12,428 nucleotides of DNA, taken from the NCBI GenBank assembly GCA_011321985.1, contig DROB01000424.1:1-12428 (forward strand), in the 5' to 3' direction. Origin of the DNA: Gammaproteobacteria bacterium (GTDB lineage: Bacteria > Pseudomonadota > Gammaproteobacteria > SZUA-229). A program made the translations under genes and the position numbers. Every line of letters starts with the position of its first letter. Position 1 is the first letter of the stretch. Below, in pieces: positions 1-6,252 of this stretch. Under the pieces are notes generated by a model. The model saw nothing but the letters and a program-made list of their open reading frames with translations, was not told the DNA's origin and made no database searches.

Positions 1-1
1 T

Positions 2-169
2 AAAAGGGTCAGTTTTCCAGAAACTGAAATACAAACTATTATCGAAGAAACTCTTTGCACAGTAGATGATGTAGTTTCTAACGTCGCATCACGCTTACCC
101 CGCGATTTTCCTGATCATATTGCTACTCCTATATTTGAAGGCATAAAGAAAGTAACAAAAAGGTTTTAG
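2..169 (+). CDS. HipA-like serine/threonine kinase, C-terminal end (partial)
   Basis: An open frame enters from the left edge and runs 55 codons to a TAG. The visible end contains RLPRDFPDHIATPIFEGIKK. This resembles the extreme C-terminus of HipA-family kinases, where an 'LP..FP..I...IF.G' helix closes the protein. HipA-family proteins are toxin components of type II toxin-antitoxin (HipBA) modules and phosphorylate cellular targets such as aminoacyl-tRNA synthetases. The catalytic core and any hipB antitoxin gene would lie outside the window, so activity cannot be judged. The gene is followed directly by the repeat cluster at 219-317. The family call rests on a short tail only. Confidence 0.62.
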   Translation, partial: KRVSFPETEIQTIIEETLCTVDDVVSNVASRLPRDFPDHIATPIFEGIKKVTKRF

Positions 170-218
170 CTTCTACTCTAACTGCAAACTTACCTGTATG
201 GTTCTTCGAACAATCAGA

Positions 219-255
219 ACAATCGGGGACAAACAATCGGGGACAGACCACGATT
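219..255. repeat. GGGGACAGACCACG-type intergenic repeat with tandem 14-bp duplication
   Basis: The 14-bp unit ACAATCGGGGACAA (219-232) is followed at once by ACAATCGGGGACAG (233-246), which continues into ACCACGATT to 255. Bases 233-255 match 5991-6013 exactly over 23 bp and in the same orientation. Similar GGGGACAGACCACG motifs are, from memory, widespread between genes of environmental proteobacteria and often lie near REP-associated (Y1/IS200-like) transposases. No transposase is visible here. The left unit looks like a partial duplication of the start of the repeat. Confidence 0.75.
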
Positions 256-293
256 CTCTCACTTCAGTGGACAACCAGCCTTATCCGGTAATC

Positions 294-317
294 AATCCTG
301 GACACCCATAAATCGCC
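294..317 (+). repeat. 24-bp direct repeat, copy 1 (TGGACACCC repeat)
   Basis: The sequence AATCCTGGACACCCATAAAT followed by CGCC matches 4055-4078 at 23 of 24 positions, the difference being C versus T at position 21, in the same orientation. It ends four bases before the stop codon of the ArsR gene. The two copies therefore bracket the histidine kinase, response regulator and ArsR operon almost exactly. Unlike the copy at 4055, this one has no inverted mate beside it, so it looks like one end of the element only. Confidence 0.8.
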
Positions 318-321
318 TTCC

Positions 322-651
322 CTAGTCCTCAAGATTAGTATGACATAGCACTGAGCGCATATTAGCAATCAGTGCCAACAATTGATTATTGCTAATACTG
401 TAGTACACCTTTTGGGCATCTTTGCGTGACTTGATGATGTTTTTACTCTTTAGCAGATCCAGATGCTGGGAAGTGTTGCTTTGTGATGTGCCTATCTTCT
501 CCATTATATCGCCCACTGAAAGTTCTTCATTGCCCAGGGCACAGATGATTCGCCAGCGTAGCGGGTTGGCCATCGCCTTCAGTGCGTTCGACGTGAGAGT
601 AGCCTCTTCTACTGATTGCTCCTCTGGTGATGCAGGTTGATCTTTACTCAT
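322..651 (-). CDS. ArsR/SmtB-family winged-helix repressor, probable dithiol (BigR/SqrR-like) sensor
   Basis: This 109-residue protein has the ArsR-family winged-helix fold: a first helix with 'ALKAMANPLRWRIICAL' (about 23-39), 'ELSVGDIMEKIG' (43-54), a recognition helix 'SQSNTSQHLDLLKS' (56-69) and a wing 'SRKDAQKVYYSIS' (75-87). The ELCVCDL metal site of ArsR/SmtB sensors is replaced by ELSVGDI, so the two thiolate ligands are missing. Two cysteines remain, C37 and C103. They are 66 residues apart, as I recall for the Cys pair of the persulfide sensors SqrR (41/107) and BigR (42/108), whose ESVGEL-type helix it also resembles. The ATG overlaps the stop of the upstream response regulator (ATGA, 648-651), so translation is probably coupled. 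DNA-binding repressor activity is well supported by family; the persulfide or redox role is inferred. Confidence 0.9.
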   Translation of the reverse strand: MSKDQPASPEEQSVEEATLTSNALKAMANPLRWRIICALGNEELSVGDIMEKIGTSQSNTSQHLDLLKSKNIIKSRKDAQKVYYSISNNQLLALIANMRSVLCHTNLED

Positions 652-1544
652 ACAGAATCTCCAGTGTCTAATTCAGACAGGTTTGATACAGACTGGTCAT
701 TATCTATCTTTACATAACCGGTCATATTTTTGGCGATACAGATAATATCCGTGACGGCTTCTGCCGCGCCAAACAGTGCGGTGCGTGAGAACAGAATTGG
801 CACAAGGGTGCCGCTCTTGGCAATAAATCGTGCTTCGACATCCCTGACTACGCCAGTACGAATCATCGCGTCTAACCAGGTTCCCATGAAGGCCTCAGCC
901 TGTTCGTCCTCGGCTTCTTCAAAGACATCACCGATGCTCAGGCCGACCAGCTCCGTTTCCTCGTAACCCAGCATTTTCTGCGCGGCAGGATTGGTGGATT
1001 TGATCTGTCCTTCTGGTGAGAGTACCAGTAGTGCCTCACCCATGGTATTCAATAGCCTTTCCTGATATCGCCTGATCTGCTCCAGCTCAGCCGTGCGTTG
1101 CGCTACTTTTTCCTCCAGCAGCACGTTCAGTGCGCGTTCTTTTTCGATCAGGCGGAAATAGGCCGTCAGTTTATTCAGCAGCAGATTATCGTCGATGGGC
1201 TTCAACAGGTAATCGGCAGCACCCACTTGGTAACCCTTCTGCTGGAACTCGTCTGTCTTGTAAGCAGCGGTGAGGAATATCACCGGAATATCGCGCGTCT
1301 TCTTGCGCACCTTGAGCATGGAAGCGGTTTGAAAACCATCCATCTCTGGCATCTGCACATCAAGGATAATCAGATCGACATCATTCTCGGTGAGCGCGAG
1401 ATTGACCGCCTTCTCCCCACCATCAGCCTCGATGACGCGTACGTCAGTATATTTCTCGATCAGACTACGCAGGGTAAATAGATTGTTTGGATTGTCGTCG
1501 ACAATCAGCACCTTGAACCCGGCGTAACGTTTTTGTTCTGTCAT
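648..1544 (-). CDS. REC-PAS response regulator without DNA-binding output
   Basis: This is a 298-residue cytoplasmic regulator. The N-terminal receiver domain (about 11-125) has the acidic pair D16/D17, phospho-acceptor D62 in 'IILDVQMPEMDGF', T92 and K115 in 'LLKPI', so all catalytic residues are present. A helical, probably coiled-coil segment rich in E, R and K follows (about 125-162). A PAS domain then spans about 163-280 ('GEALLVLSPEGQIKSTNPAA', then 'FIAKSGTLVPILFSRTALF'). No helix-turn-helix, GGDEF, EAL or kinase domain is visible, so the output is probably protein-protein contact. Its ATG overlaps the kinase stop (ATGA, 1541-1544) and its TGA overlaps the ArsR start. It is therefore likely the phosphorylation partner of the kinase upstream, perhaps passing the signal to the ArsR protein. 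The ligand of the PAS domain cannot be told from sequence. Confidence 0.92.
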   Translation of the reverse strand: MTEQKRYAGFKVLIVDDNPNNLFTLRSLIEKYTDVRVIEADGGEKAVNLALTENDVDLIILDVQMPEMDGFQTASMLKVRKKTRDIPVIFLTAAYKTDEFQQKGYQVGAADYLLKPIDDNLLLNKLTAYFRLIEKERALNVLLEEKVAQRTAELEQIRRYQERLLNTMGEALLVLSPEGQIKSTNPAAQKMLGYEETELVGLSIGDVFEEAEDEQAEAFMGTWLDAMIRTGVVRDVEARFIAKSGTLVPILFSRTALFGAAEAVTDIICIAKNMTGYVKIDNDQSVSNLSELDTGDSV

Positions 1545-3958
1545 GACTTACCCGTCTCCTCATTTAAGACCCGGCTTTTTAAGACCTGGCTCAGCACGCT
1601 GTGTAGCTCATGGACATCGATCGGCTTGACTAAATAATCACCGACACCCAGTGCCAGCCAGCGCGCTCTATCGTCGTCGCCCGCCTTCGCTGAGAGACCA
1701 ATACAGGGCAGTGCGGCAAACTGTGGCTGCTCGCGAATAGCGCCAGCCAATGCCAGACCGTCCATCCCGGGCATCATAACATCGAGCAAGGCGACCGCTA
1801 TGTCGGATGCCTCTTCCAGTGTTTCCAGTGCTTCTTCAGCATCACCCGCGGCGATCACTTCCAGCCCCCATCCTTCAAGTACCGGCGTTAAGGCCAGCAG
1901 GTTGCGCATATCATCATCCACCAACAGGATCCGTGCGCCCCTGAAGTTAGCCATCGGGAAGTCAGCAACCGGGACATCTGCCACAGGGATAGATTCAGAT
2001 CGTTCTGTTTGAGAGTCAGCCCATTCTTTTACAATCCGCTTGTCGTCACCTGTATCATCACTGTCATCGTCATGATCACTCGGCTCTAATCGCTCCGGCA
2101 ACATAAGCGTGAAGGTTGCCCCCTGCCCTGGCTGACTGTCCACCGCAATGTGCCCGCCCAGAAGATCCGCGAGATTACAACTGATCGAGAGCCCTAGCCC
2201 GGTGCCACCATATTGCCGGCTGGTTGAACCATCTGCCTGTTGAAAGGCATCGAAGATCAGTTCGTGCTTGTCTTCCGGTATACCGATACCTGTATCCGTA
2301 ACACTGAACCTGACAGGCCACCGGCTATCTGACACATCACGTTCCAGGCGCAAGGTAATCTGCCCCTGTGCGGTGAACTTTATCGCGTTAGCCATGAAGT
2401 TTTTCAAAATCTGCGCGAGTTTATCGGCATCTGTCAGCAAGGTTTCTGGTGCCGACGGTTGGCACTCCACCACTAGTTTCAGACCTTTGTCATCTGTGAC
2501 TGGCTTGAACAGGTCGTGGATGTCGTTGAACAGATCCACCATCGTTACTTCGTGCAGATGCAGATCCAGTCGCCCGGCTTCGATCTTTGATAGATCAAGG
2601 ATATCGTTGATCAGTTGCGACAGATCCTGTCCCGCCTTGTTGATCACCTGCGCCTGCTGCTTTTGTTTGTCATCCAGCCCCTGTTCTTCTGATGCCAACA
2701 ACTTCGACAGCAATATAATCGAATTCAACGGGGTACGCAGTTCATGACTCACATTGGCAAGAAACTCTGACTTGTAACGGTTGGTCTTTTCCAGTTTCGT
2801 CGCATAATCGCGAAGCTCGCCACGGTTCTTCGCATGTTTTTCTGACAAGGTGGTCAGCTTGTCTCCCAGTGCACGCACCTCCTGTGGGCCGGTCCAGTCA
2901 AATTTCACAGGCTTGTCCTCTTCAAGCATGCGCGCGATACCACCGGTGAGTGATGCCTGAATTTTTTCGGCACGATTCGCGAACCGATAGGCCACGATGA
3001 ATACCAGCAGGACCATGGCGAACAGAATACCTGCTGTTCGCAGTTCCAGATTTTGACGGAAGGTATCCAGAGGCGATGAATCGACGAAGCGGCCCACCCA
3101 GAGAGGGCCGGAATCGGTGGTTGCAAATAACGGTATCCAGATTGCCTCTCGCCCATCTTCCCCTTTCCAGAGATTCAGGTTACCGGCTTTGAACAAACCA
3201 TCCAGACCAGGAAAATCGGCAAAAGCGGTGGATGCCGCTTCATTAGCACCTACCTCTTTCAAATACCTGCCGTTGTCATGCACCCAAAGGGTATCCTGGA
3301 AGGCTCGCGCCAGACCGCCAATATCGAGATTGATTACAACGACACCGATAGGAGGCACCGAAGTAGCCGCCCCTGAACGCCAGGCTTCCTGCACAAACAC
3401 GGGAGTGATCAACTGCAGATTCATATAACGGGTAGGATTAACCCGACCAGCCTGTTCGTCAATTTTAATGTAGCTGGTAATGACTTGACCCCGTCGCGCT
3501 CTGATACCCTGATAGAAAAAAGACTGATCGAGATTGACCTTATGGTGCTTCTCGATATACATCCCCTGGGTATTCAGGTCACTCTGCATCAACAGGCGTT
3601 GGTTACCGTCTCTATCGACGAATAAGACCTGCACGACATCAAGCCGATCAGACACCAGGCGATTCATCCAGTCGGTGTAACGTCCCTGCACCATCTCCAG
3701 TTCCGATCCATCCTGACCAGACATCAGCTGCTTGATGTAGGGAAACCGGGATATGATGCGCACTATCTCTCGCCGACTGGCAATGTGCTGGTCAAGCTCA
3801 CGAAAGTCAGCACGAAGCTTCTGCAGGTAGGCATCATTGTAGAGCTGGGTCAACCGATCGAACATCAGCGGCTGATTAATCAGCTGATGAGCGATCAGAG
3901 GAGCCAGGCCAAATAGAAAGAGTATTAGCAGGACCTGTGTGCGAAGTTTGATACGCAT
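1541..3958 (-). CDS. Membrane hybrid sensor histidine kinase with C-terminal receiver domain
   Basis: This 805-residue kinase has TM1 (about 7-24), a periplasmic sensor region (about 30-305, Cache-like by length and position but not clearly assignable), TM2 (about 308-326) and a HAMP-like linker (about 335-378). The HisKA domain carries phospho-acceptor H405 in 'FLANVSHELRTPLNSI'. The HATPase domain has its N-box Asn at 524, a G1 box DTGIGI (555-560) and a G2 box GGTGLGL (584-590). An acidic linker (about 626-670) contains 'DHDDDSDDTGDD' and a short VADVPVADFPMANF repeat. The receiver domain (about 676-795) has D681-D683, phospho-acceptor D726 and K778. All motifs look intact. It heads the leftward operon with the REC-PAS and ArsR genes. 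No strong ribosome-binding site precedes the ATG, but the TM1 placement supports this start. The signal sensed is unknown. Confidence 0.95.
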   Translation of the reverse strand: MRIKLRTQVLLILFLFGLAPLIAHQLINQPLMFDRLTQLYNDAYLQKLRADFRELDQHIASRREIVRIISRFPYIKQLMSGQDGSELEMVQGRYTDWMNRLVSDRLDVVQVLFVDRDGNQRLLMQSDLNTQGMYIEKHHKVNLDQSFFYQGIRARRGQVITSYIKIDEQAGRVNPTRYMNLQLITPVFVQEAWRSGAATSVPPIGVVVINLDIGGLARAFQDTLWVHDNGRYLKEVGANEAASTAFADFPGLDGLFKAGNLNLWKGEDGREAIWIPLFATTDSGPLWVGRFVDSSPLDTFRQNLELRTAGILFAMVLLVFIVAYRFANRAEKIQASLTGGIARMLEEDKPVKFDWTGPQEVRALGDKLTTLSEKHAKNRGELRDYATKLEKTNRYKSEFLANVSHELRTPLNSIILLSKLLASEEQGLDDKQKQQAQVINKAGQDLSQLINDILDLSKIEAGRLDLHLHEVTMVDLFNDIHDLFKPVTDDKGLKLVVECQPSAPETLLTDADKLAQILKNFMANAIKFTAQGQITLRLERDVSDSRWPVRFSVTDTGIGIPEDKHELIFDAFQQADGSTSRQYGGTGLGLSISCNLADLLGGHIAVDSQPGQGATFTLMLPERLEPSDHDDDSDDTGDDKRIVKEWADSQTERSESIPVADVPVADFPMANFRGARILLVDDDMRNLLALTPVLEGWGLEVIAAGDAEEALETLEEASDIAVALLDVMMPGMDGLALAGAIREQPQFAALPCIGLSAKAGDDDRARWLALGVGDYLVKPIDVHELHSVLSQVLKSRVLNEETGKS

Positions 3959-4006
3959 AATTAGCGGATTATCGTTCTGTTAGGAAGAAAGCAGTGAACT
4001 GACTCA

Positions 4007-4012
4007 ATTATA
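4007..4012 (-). promoter_or_regulatory. Candidate -10 box for the kinase operon
   Basis: On the minus strand a perfect TATAAT lies 48 bases upstream of the kinase start codon, in an AT-rich gap. A transcript would begin near position 4000 with a leader of about 41 bases. The matching -35 position (about 4030-4035, reading GGGATT on the minus strand) is poor. The assignment rests on the -10 sequence and location alone, and an activator-dependent promoter is possible. Confidence 0.35.
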
Positions 4013-4054
4013 GCTTAGGGGTAAAAAATAATCCCTCTATCAATTAATCCAGTT

Positions 4055-4078
4055 AATCCTGGACACCCATAAATTGCC
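4055..4078 (+). repeat. 24-bp direct repeat, copy 2 (TGGACACCC repeat)
   Basis: AATCCTGGACACCCATAAAT followed by TGCC is the second copy of the repeat at 294-317, with one mismatch and the same orientation. It also serves as the left terminal arm of the palindromic element 4055-4162. It lies about 97 bases upstream of the kinase start, so the pair brackets the three-gene regulatory operon. Confidence 0.8.
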
Positions 4079-4162
4079 TAACATCAACTCACACATTAAT
4101 TATAGTTAATTCAATTAACTAGCTGTCCACCTAAGATAGATCAGTTTGTGGGTGTCCATATT
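4055..4162. mobile_element. Roughly 108-bp MITE-like palindromic element with TGGACACCC terminal repeats
   Basis: The left end AATCCTGGACACCCATAAA (4055-4073) is mirrored by the right end TTTGTGGGTGTCCATATT (4145-4162). Read in reverse complement, the right end is AATATGGACACCCACAAA, with a perfect 10-bp core TGGACACCCA (4060-4069 and 4149-4158). Near the middle is a perfect 9-bp palindrome with a one-base centre, TAGTTAATTCAATTAACTA (4103-4121). The element has no coding capacity and lies just beyond the end of the ECF sigma gene and upstream of the kinase operon. The size and inverted ends fit a miniature element or REP-like unit. No clear target-site duplication is visible, and the identity of a mobilising transposase is unknown. 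Confidence 0.5.
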
Positions 4163-4166
4163 ACCA

Positions 4167-4724
4167 TCATGCCTGTTTGGCGCATTGTGGCGGTGCATCA
4201 AGGGGCATTTTCCGTTGATTTATCTCCAGTTTTTTTAACAGGGTTTTCCTGGCTTTATGCAAGCGACTCATCACCGTGCCTACAGGTATATCCAGTGCTT
4301 GCGCGACATCGCAATAAGTCAGTTCGCTCAGGTCCACCAGTGCGATGACCTGACGTTGCTGTAATGTTAGATCATTTACCGCAATCCTGACCTGTCTGAT
4401 TATATCCATTTCCTGACATTTACCAAATGGCCCATGGTCATAAGACGGCAAATTTAGCTGGTCATCTATATTGTCGTGCTTTCTCTGTTTGCGGAGGTGC
4501 TGATACCAGTGATTTTTCATGATGCTGCAAACCCACCCGAACAGGCAGTTTTTATCACGGAGCTGTCTATGGTTTTTCATTGCGGAGACGATAGTTTCCT
4601 GTACCAGATCATCAGCAAGCATTTGGTCGCCACACCAGACGACAGCTATACGATAGAGCCGTTCTCTGGTGTTGATTATTCGATCGTGCAACCTCGTAGT
4701 TGGACATAACGTAATGTTTCCCAT
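4167..4724 (-). CDS. ECF-type RNA polymerase sigma factor
   Basis: This 185-residue protein has the two-domain layout of extracytoplasmic-function sigma factors. Region 2 spans about 18-82 with 'ADDLVQET' (37-44) for core polymerase contact and 'FGWVCSIMKNHWYQHLRKQ' (62-80) for -10 recognition. Region 4 spans about 108-165 with the helix-turn-helix 'LTYCDVAQALDIPVGTVMSR' (135-154) for the -35 element. The linker is short, as usual in ECF proteins. An AGGA sequence lies about 8 bases before the ATG. No anti-sigma gene follows: the next bases downstream are the palindromic element and the kinase operon. This is unusual, since ECF genes are normally co-transcribed with a membrane or zinc-finger anti-sigma gene. 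The divergent secreted protein at 5209 is a possible target. The tail after region 4 carries an isolated cysteine (C181). Confidence 0.93.
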   Translation of the reverse strand: MGNITLCPTTRLHDRIINTRERLYRIAVVWCGDQMLADDLVQETIVSAMKNHRQLRDKNCLFGWVCSIMKNHWYQHLRKQRKHDNIDDQLNLPSYDHGPFGKCQEMDIIRQVRIAVNDLTLQQRQVIALVDLSELTYCDVAQALDIPVGTVMSRLHKARKTLLKKLEINQRKMPLDAPPQCAKQA

Positions 4725-5208
4725 ATTCCATTCCTGTAGAGCAGTCAGTTTTCCGCATTCAGCATCATGTCTTTTTGTGAACCATGAAACAAGAAGACTG
4801 CATTTACGTTAGTTTTATTCCATAAAAGGAGATTTTTTATAAATAACAGGTGCTCCGAATTTATTTTAATTTGTTAATTGAGTGATAAGGCAGGAATTCG
4901 CCAGGGAAAGATGATAATTATTTATTTATCATAACCATATGATTTAATAAATAAATTTATATTTTATTAAAAATACTTAAAGAAATAGTGAATAAAACCA
5001 CCTTCTACAACCTCTACCTCTGCATGGCCCGAATAAACAAGAGTGATGATTACTACTAATCGTTGATTTTCACCAATAACTCACGCATTTCAGGAGGAAA
5101 CACAAAACAAAACCAGTAAATTAGATAGATTTTTCTTGGATTCAAAATTAATTACTATATTTTTTAATATTAATAAAACTTCAAATAAAAAAAGCACGGG
5201 GAAATGAA
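4725..5208. other. Long AT-rich intergenic gap between divergent genes, with overlapping inverted repeats
   Basis: No convincing gene lies in these 484 bases. Three AT-rich inverted repeats cluster together: ATGATAA/TTATCAT (4911-4917 and 4926-4932), ATCATA/TATGAT (4928-4933 and 4938-4943) and TTTAATAAA/TTTATTAAA (4943-4951 and 4963-4971). A strong Shine-Dalgarno-like AGGAGGAAA (5092-5100) has no start codon at a usable distance. The gap should hold the promoters of the leftward sigma gene and the rightward secreted protein. I see no confident -35/-10 pair. AT-rich DNA yields chance palindromes, so the operator role is only a possibility. Confidence 0.5.
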
Positions 5209-5937
5209 ATGAAAAAATGCAAACTAACAATAATTGCCGGCGTCATCGCTGGTATTAGTGGGGCTGCACAGGCCGGAAGAACTGATGTTGTTGATGCTTT
5301 TATGTCAAGGATAAGCGCGGATGCAGCAAGTGGTGATAAAGTCAGCACTGTCCGCAACCAGTGTGGTGGTAGCCTTGAGGGATGGGACGATGCCACGGCT
5401 GATATCGAAATATCTCAAAAAGGATCAAGCAGCAGAGTCGAGATCAAACTTAAAAAAGCCAGGCCTGATACTTTGTATACCGTCTGGGTACGCATGAAAG
5501 GTTCTGCCCATGGAGGTGCCCAAAATGGTGGCACTACTTTTGGTGGCAGCCCGATAACCGGCGGCGGTGCTACACCTTTGGCTAACTCCAGCCACCTGGA
5601 CCAGTTGATCAATGACTGGCTTGGTAGTGGCAGCCCAATTGCAGGCAACTCTTTTAACACCAATGCATCAGGTACCGGAAAGTTTAAAGCCATTCTTGAT
5701 TTCCCTGTTGTTGGTGGCGCTTATCCTTTTAACAGAATGTCGCACGGTGCACACCTGTTGGCACAGACTAAAAATCCCAATGCATGGCCAAATCCTACTG
5801 CCATTGTAAATCCTTCTGATCCAGGCATTGGTGGCCCTTCGACACCTTTCATGATCCGTGTAGTCTCACATTGTCAGGATGGCCTGACCCACGGGCTATC
5901 ACCTGCTAAACGAGAAGCATGGTTCCAGTATCCCTGA
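5209..5937 (+). CDS. Secreted or periplasmic protein of unknown function
   Basis: This 242-residue protein starts with a typical Sec signal peptide: MKKCK, a hydrophobic run, and AQA before probable cleavage after residue 22. The mature part is rich in Gly, Ser, Asn and Pro. It contains 'ADIEISQKGSSSRVEIKLKK' (64-83) and 'ARPDTLYTVWVRMKG' (84-98), which suggest beta-strands of a small sandwich domain. A glycine-rich stretch follows (101-122), and the C-terminus includes 'TPFMIRVVSHCQDGLTHGL' (212-230). C52 and C222 are the only cysteines of the mature form and could pair. I do not recognise the family with certainty. The 'PDTLYTVWV' strand recalls CHRD-like or similar exported domains. A GGGG sequence lies about 9 bases before the ATG. 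It is divergent from the ECF sigma gene across a long gap, so regulation by that sigma factor is conceivable. Confidence 0.85.
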   Translation: MKKCKLTIIAGVIAGISGAAQAGRTDVVDAFMSRISADAASGDKVSTVRNQCGGSLEGWDDATADIEISQKGSSSRVEIKLKKARPDTLYTVWVRMKGSAHGGAQNGGTTFGGSPITGGGATPLANSSHLDQLINDWLGSGSPIAGNSFNTNASGTGKFKAILDFPVVGGAYPFNRMSHGAHLLAQTKNPNAWPNPTAIVNPSDPGIGGPSTPFMIRVVSHCQDGLTHGLSPAKREAWFQYP

Positions 5938-5990
5938 TTGTTAAAAATAACGAGGACGCTTGATTCAAACAACAGTATTCCATGGATGGA

Positions 5991-6013
5991 ACAATCGGGG
6001 ACAGACCACGATT
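5991..6013. repeat. GGGGACAGACCACG-type intergenic repeat, second locus
   Basis: ACAATCGGGGACAGACCACG followed by ATT is identical over 23 bp to 233-255 and in the same orientation, 5.7 kb apart. The flanking bases differ on both sides, so the repeat unit itself is about 23 bp. It lies 54 bases past the stop of the secreted-protein gene. Confidence 0.8.
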
Positions 6014-6179
6014 ACTTTGGTTTTTCTGTAACGGGGAGGATAGCCTTTCTCGACTGTGCGGACTTCCCATGGTTTGCCAGGGCACTCCTGAACAAATATC
6101 ATAAACTCTGGCGAAACCCGAAAGCAGGAATCAAGGCACTGCTTTGAAAGCATGCTTATTGCATTAAGTGCATCAACAC

Positions 6180-6214
6180 AGGCAATTTGTTACGCTATAC
6201 TTCACAAATTGCCT
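6180..6214. repeat. Perfect 11-bp hairpin upstream of the GFA gene
   Basis: AGGCAATTTGT (6180-6190) and ACAAATTGCCT (6204-6214) are perfect inverted repeats around a 13-base loop, followed by TTTATG. With only a short T run it is a weak terminator candidate for rightward transcription. It may instead be an operator or repeat end for the GFA-family gene that starts 39 bases later. The arm ends in AAATTGCC, which also closes the direct repeat at 4071-4078; this may be chance. Confidence 0.55.
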
Positions 6215-6252
6215 TTTATGCCGAGCGTTTATGTTTTCAACGAAACAGAGAT

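Larger units (their letters stand above)
5938..6252. other. Repeat-containing intergenic stretch with a short uncertain open frame
   Basis: This 315-base stretch holds a GGGGACAGACCACG repeat (5991-6013) and a strong hairpin (6180-6214). A forward open frame runs through the repeat to a stop at 6147 and would end in 'LDCADFPWFARALLNKYHKLWRN'. Its only upstream start is a TTG directly after the preceding stop, without a ribosome-binding site. The tail could be the decayed remnant of a longer gene cut by the repeat, but I recognise no family. Confidence 0.4.

Noticed and set aside
5023..5058. Tiny forward open frame (ATGGCCCGAATAAAC...) in the AT-rich gap
   Set aside because: Only 11 codons, no ribosome-binding site and no sign of conservation to judge.
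5938..6147. Short forward open frame after the secreted-protein gene
   Set aside because: It starts with TTG directly at the previous stop, has no ribosome-binding site and runs through an intergenic repeat. It may be a gene remnant but cannot be supported as a gene.
6187..6252. N-terminal extension of the GFA protein
   Set aside because: It runs through the hairpin at 6180-6214 and the family normally begins just before the GSCHCG motif, as with the ATG at 6253.
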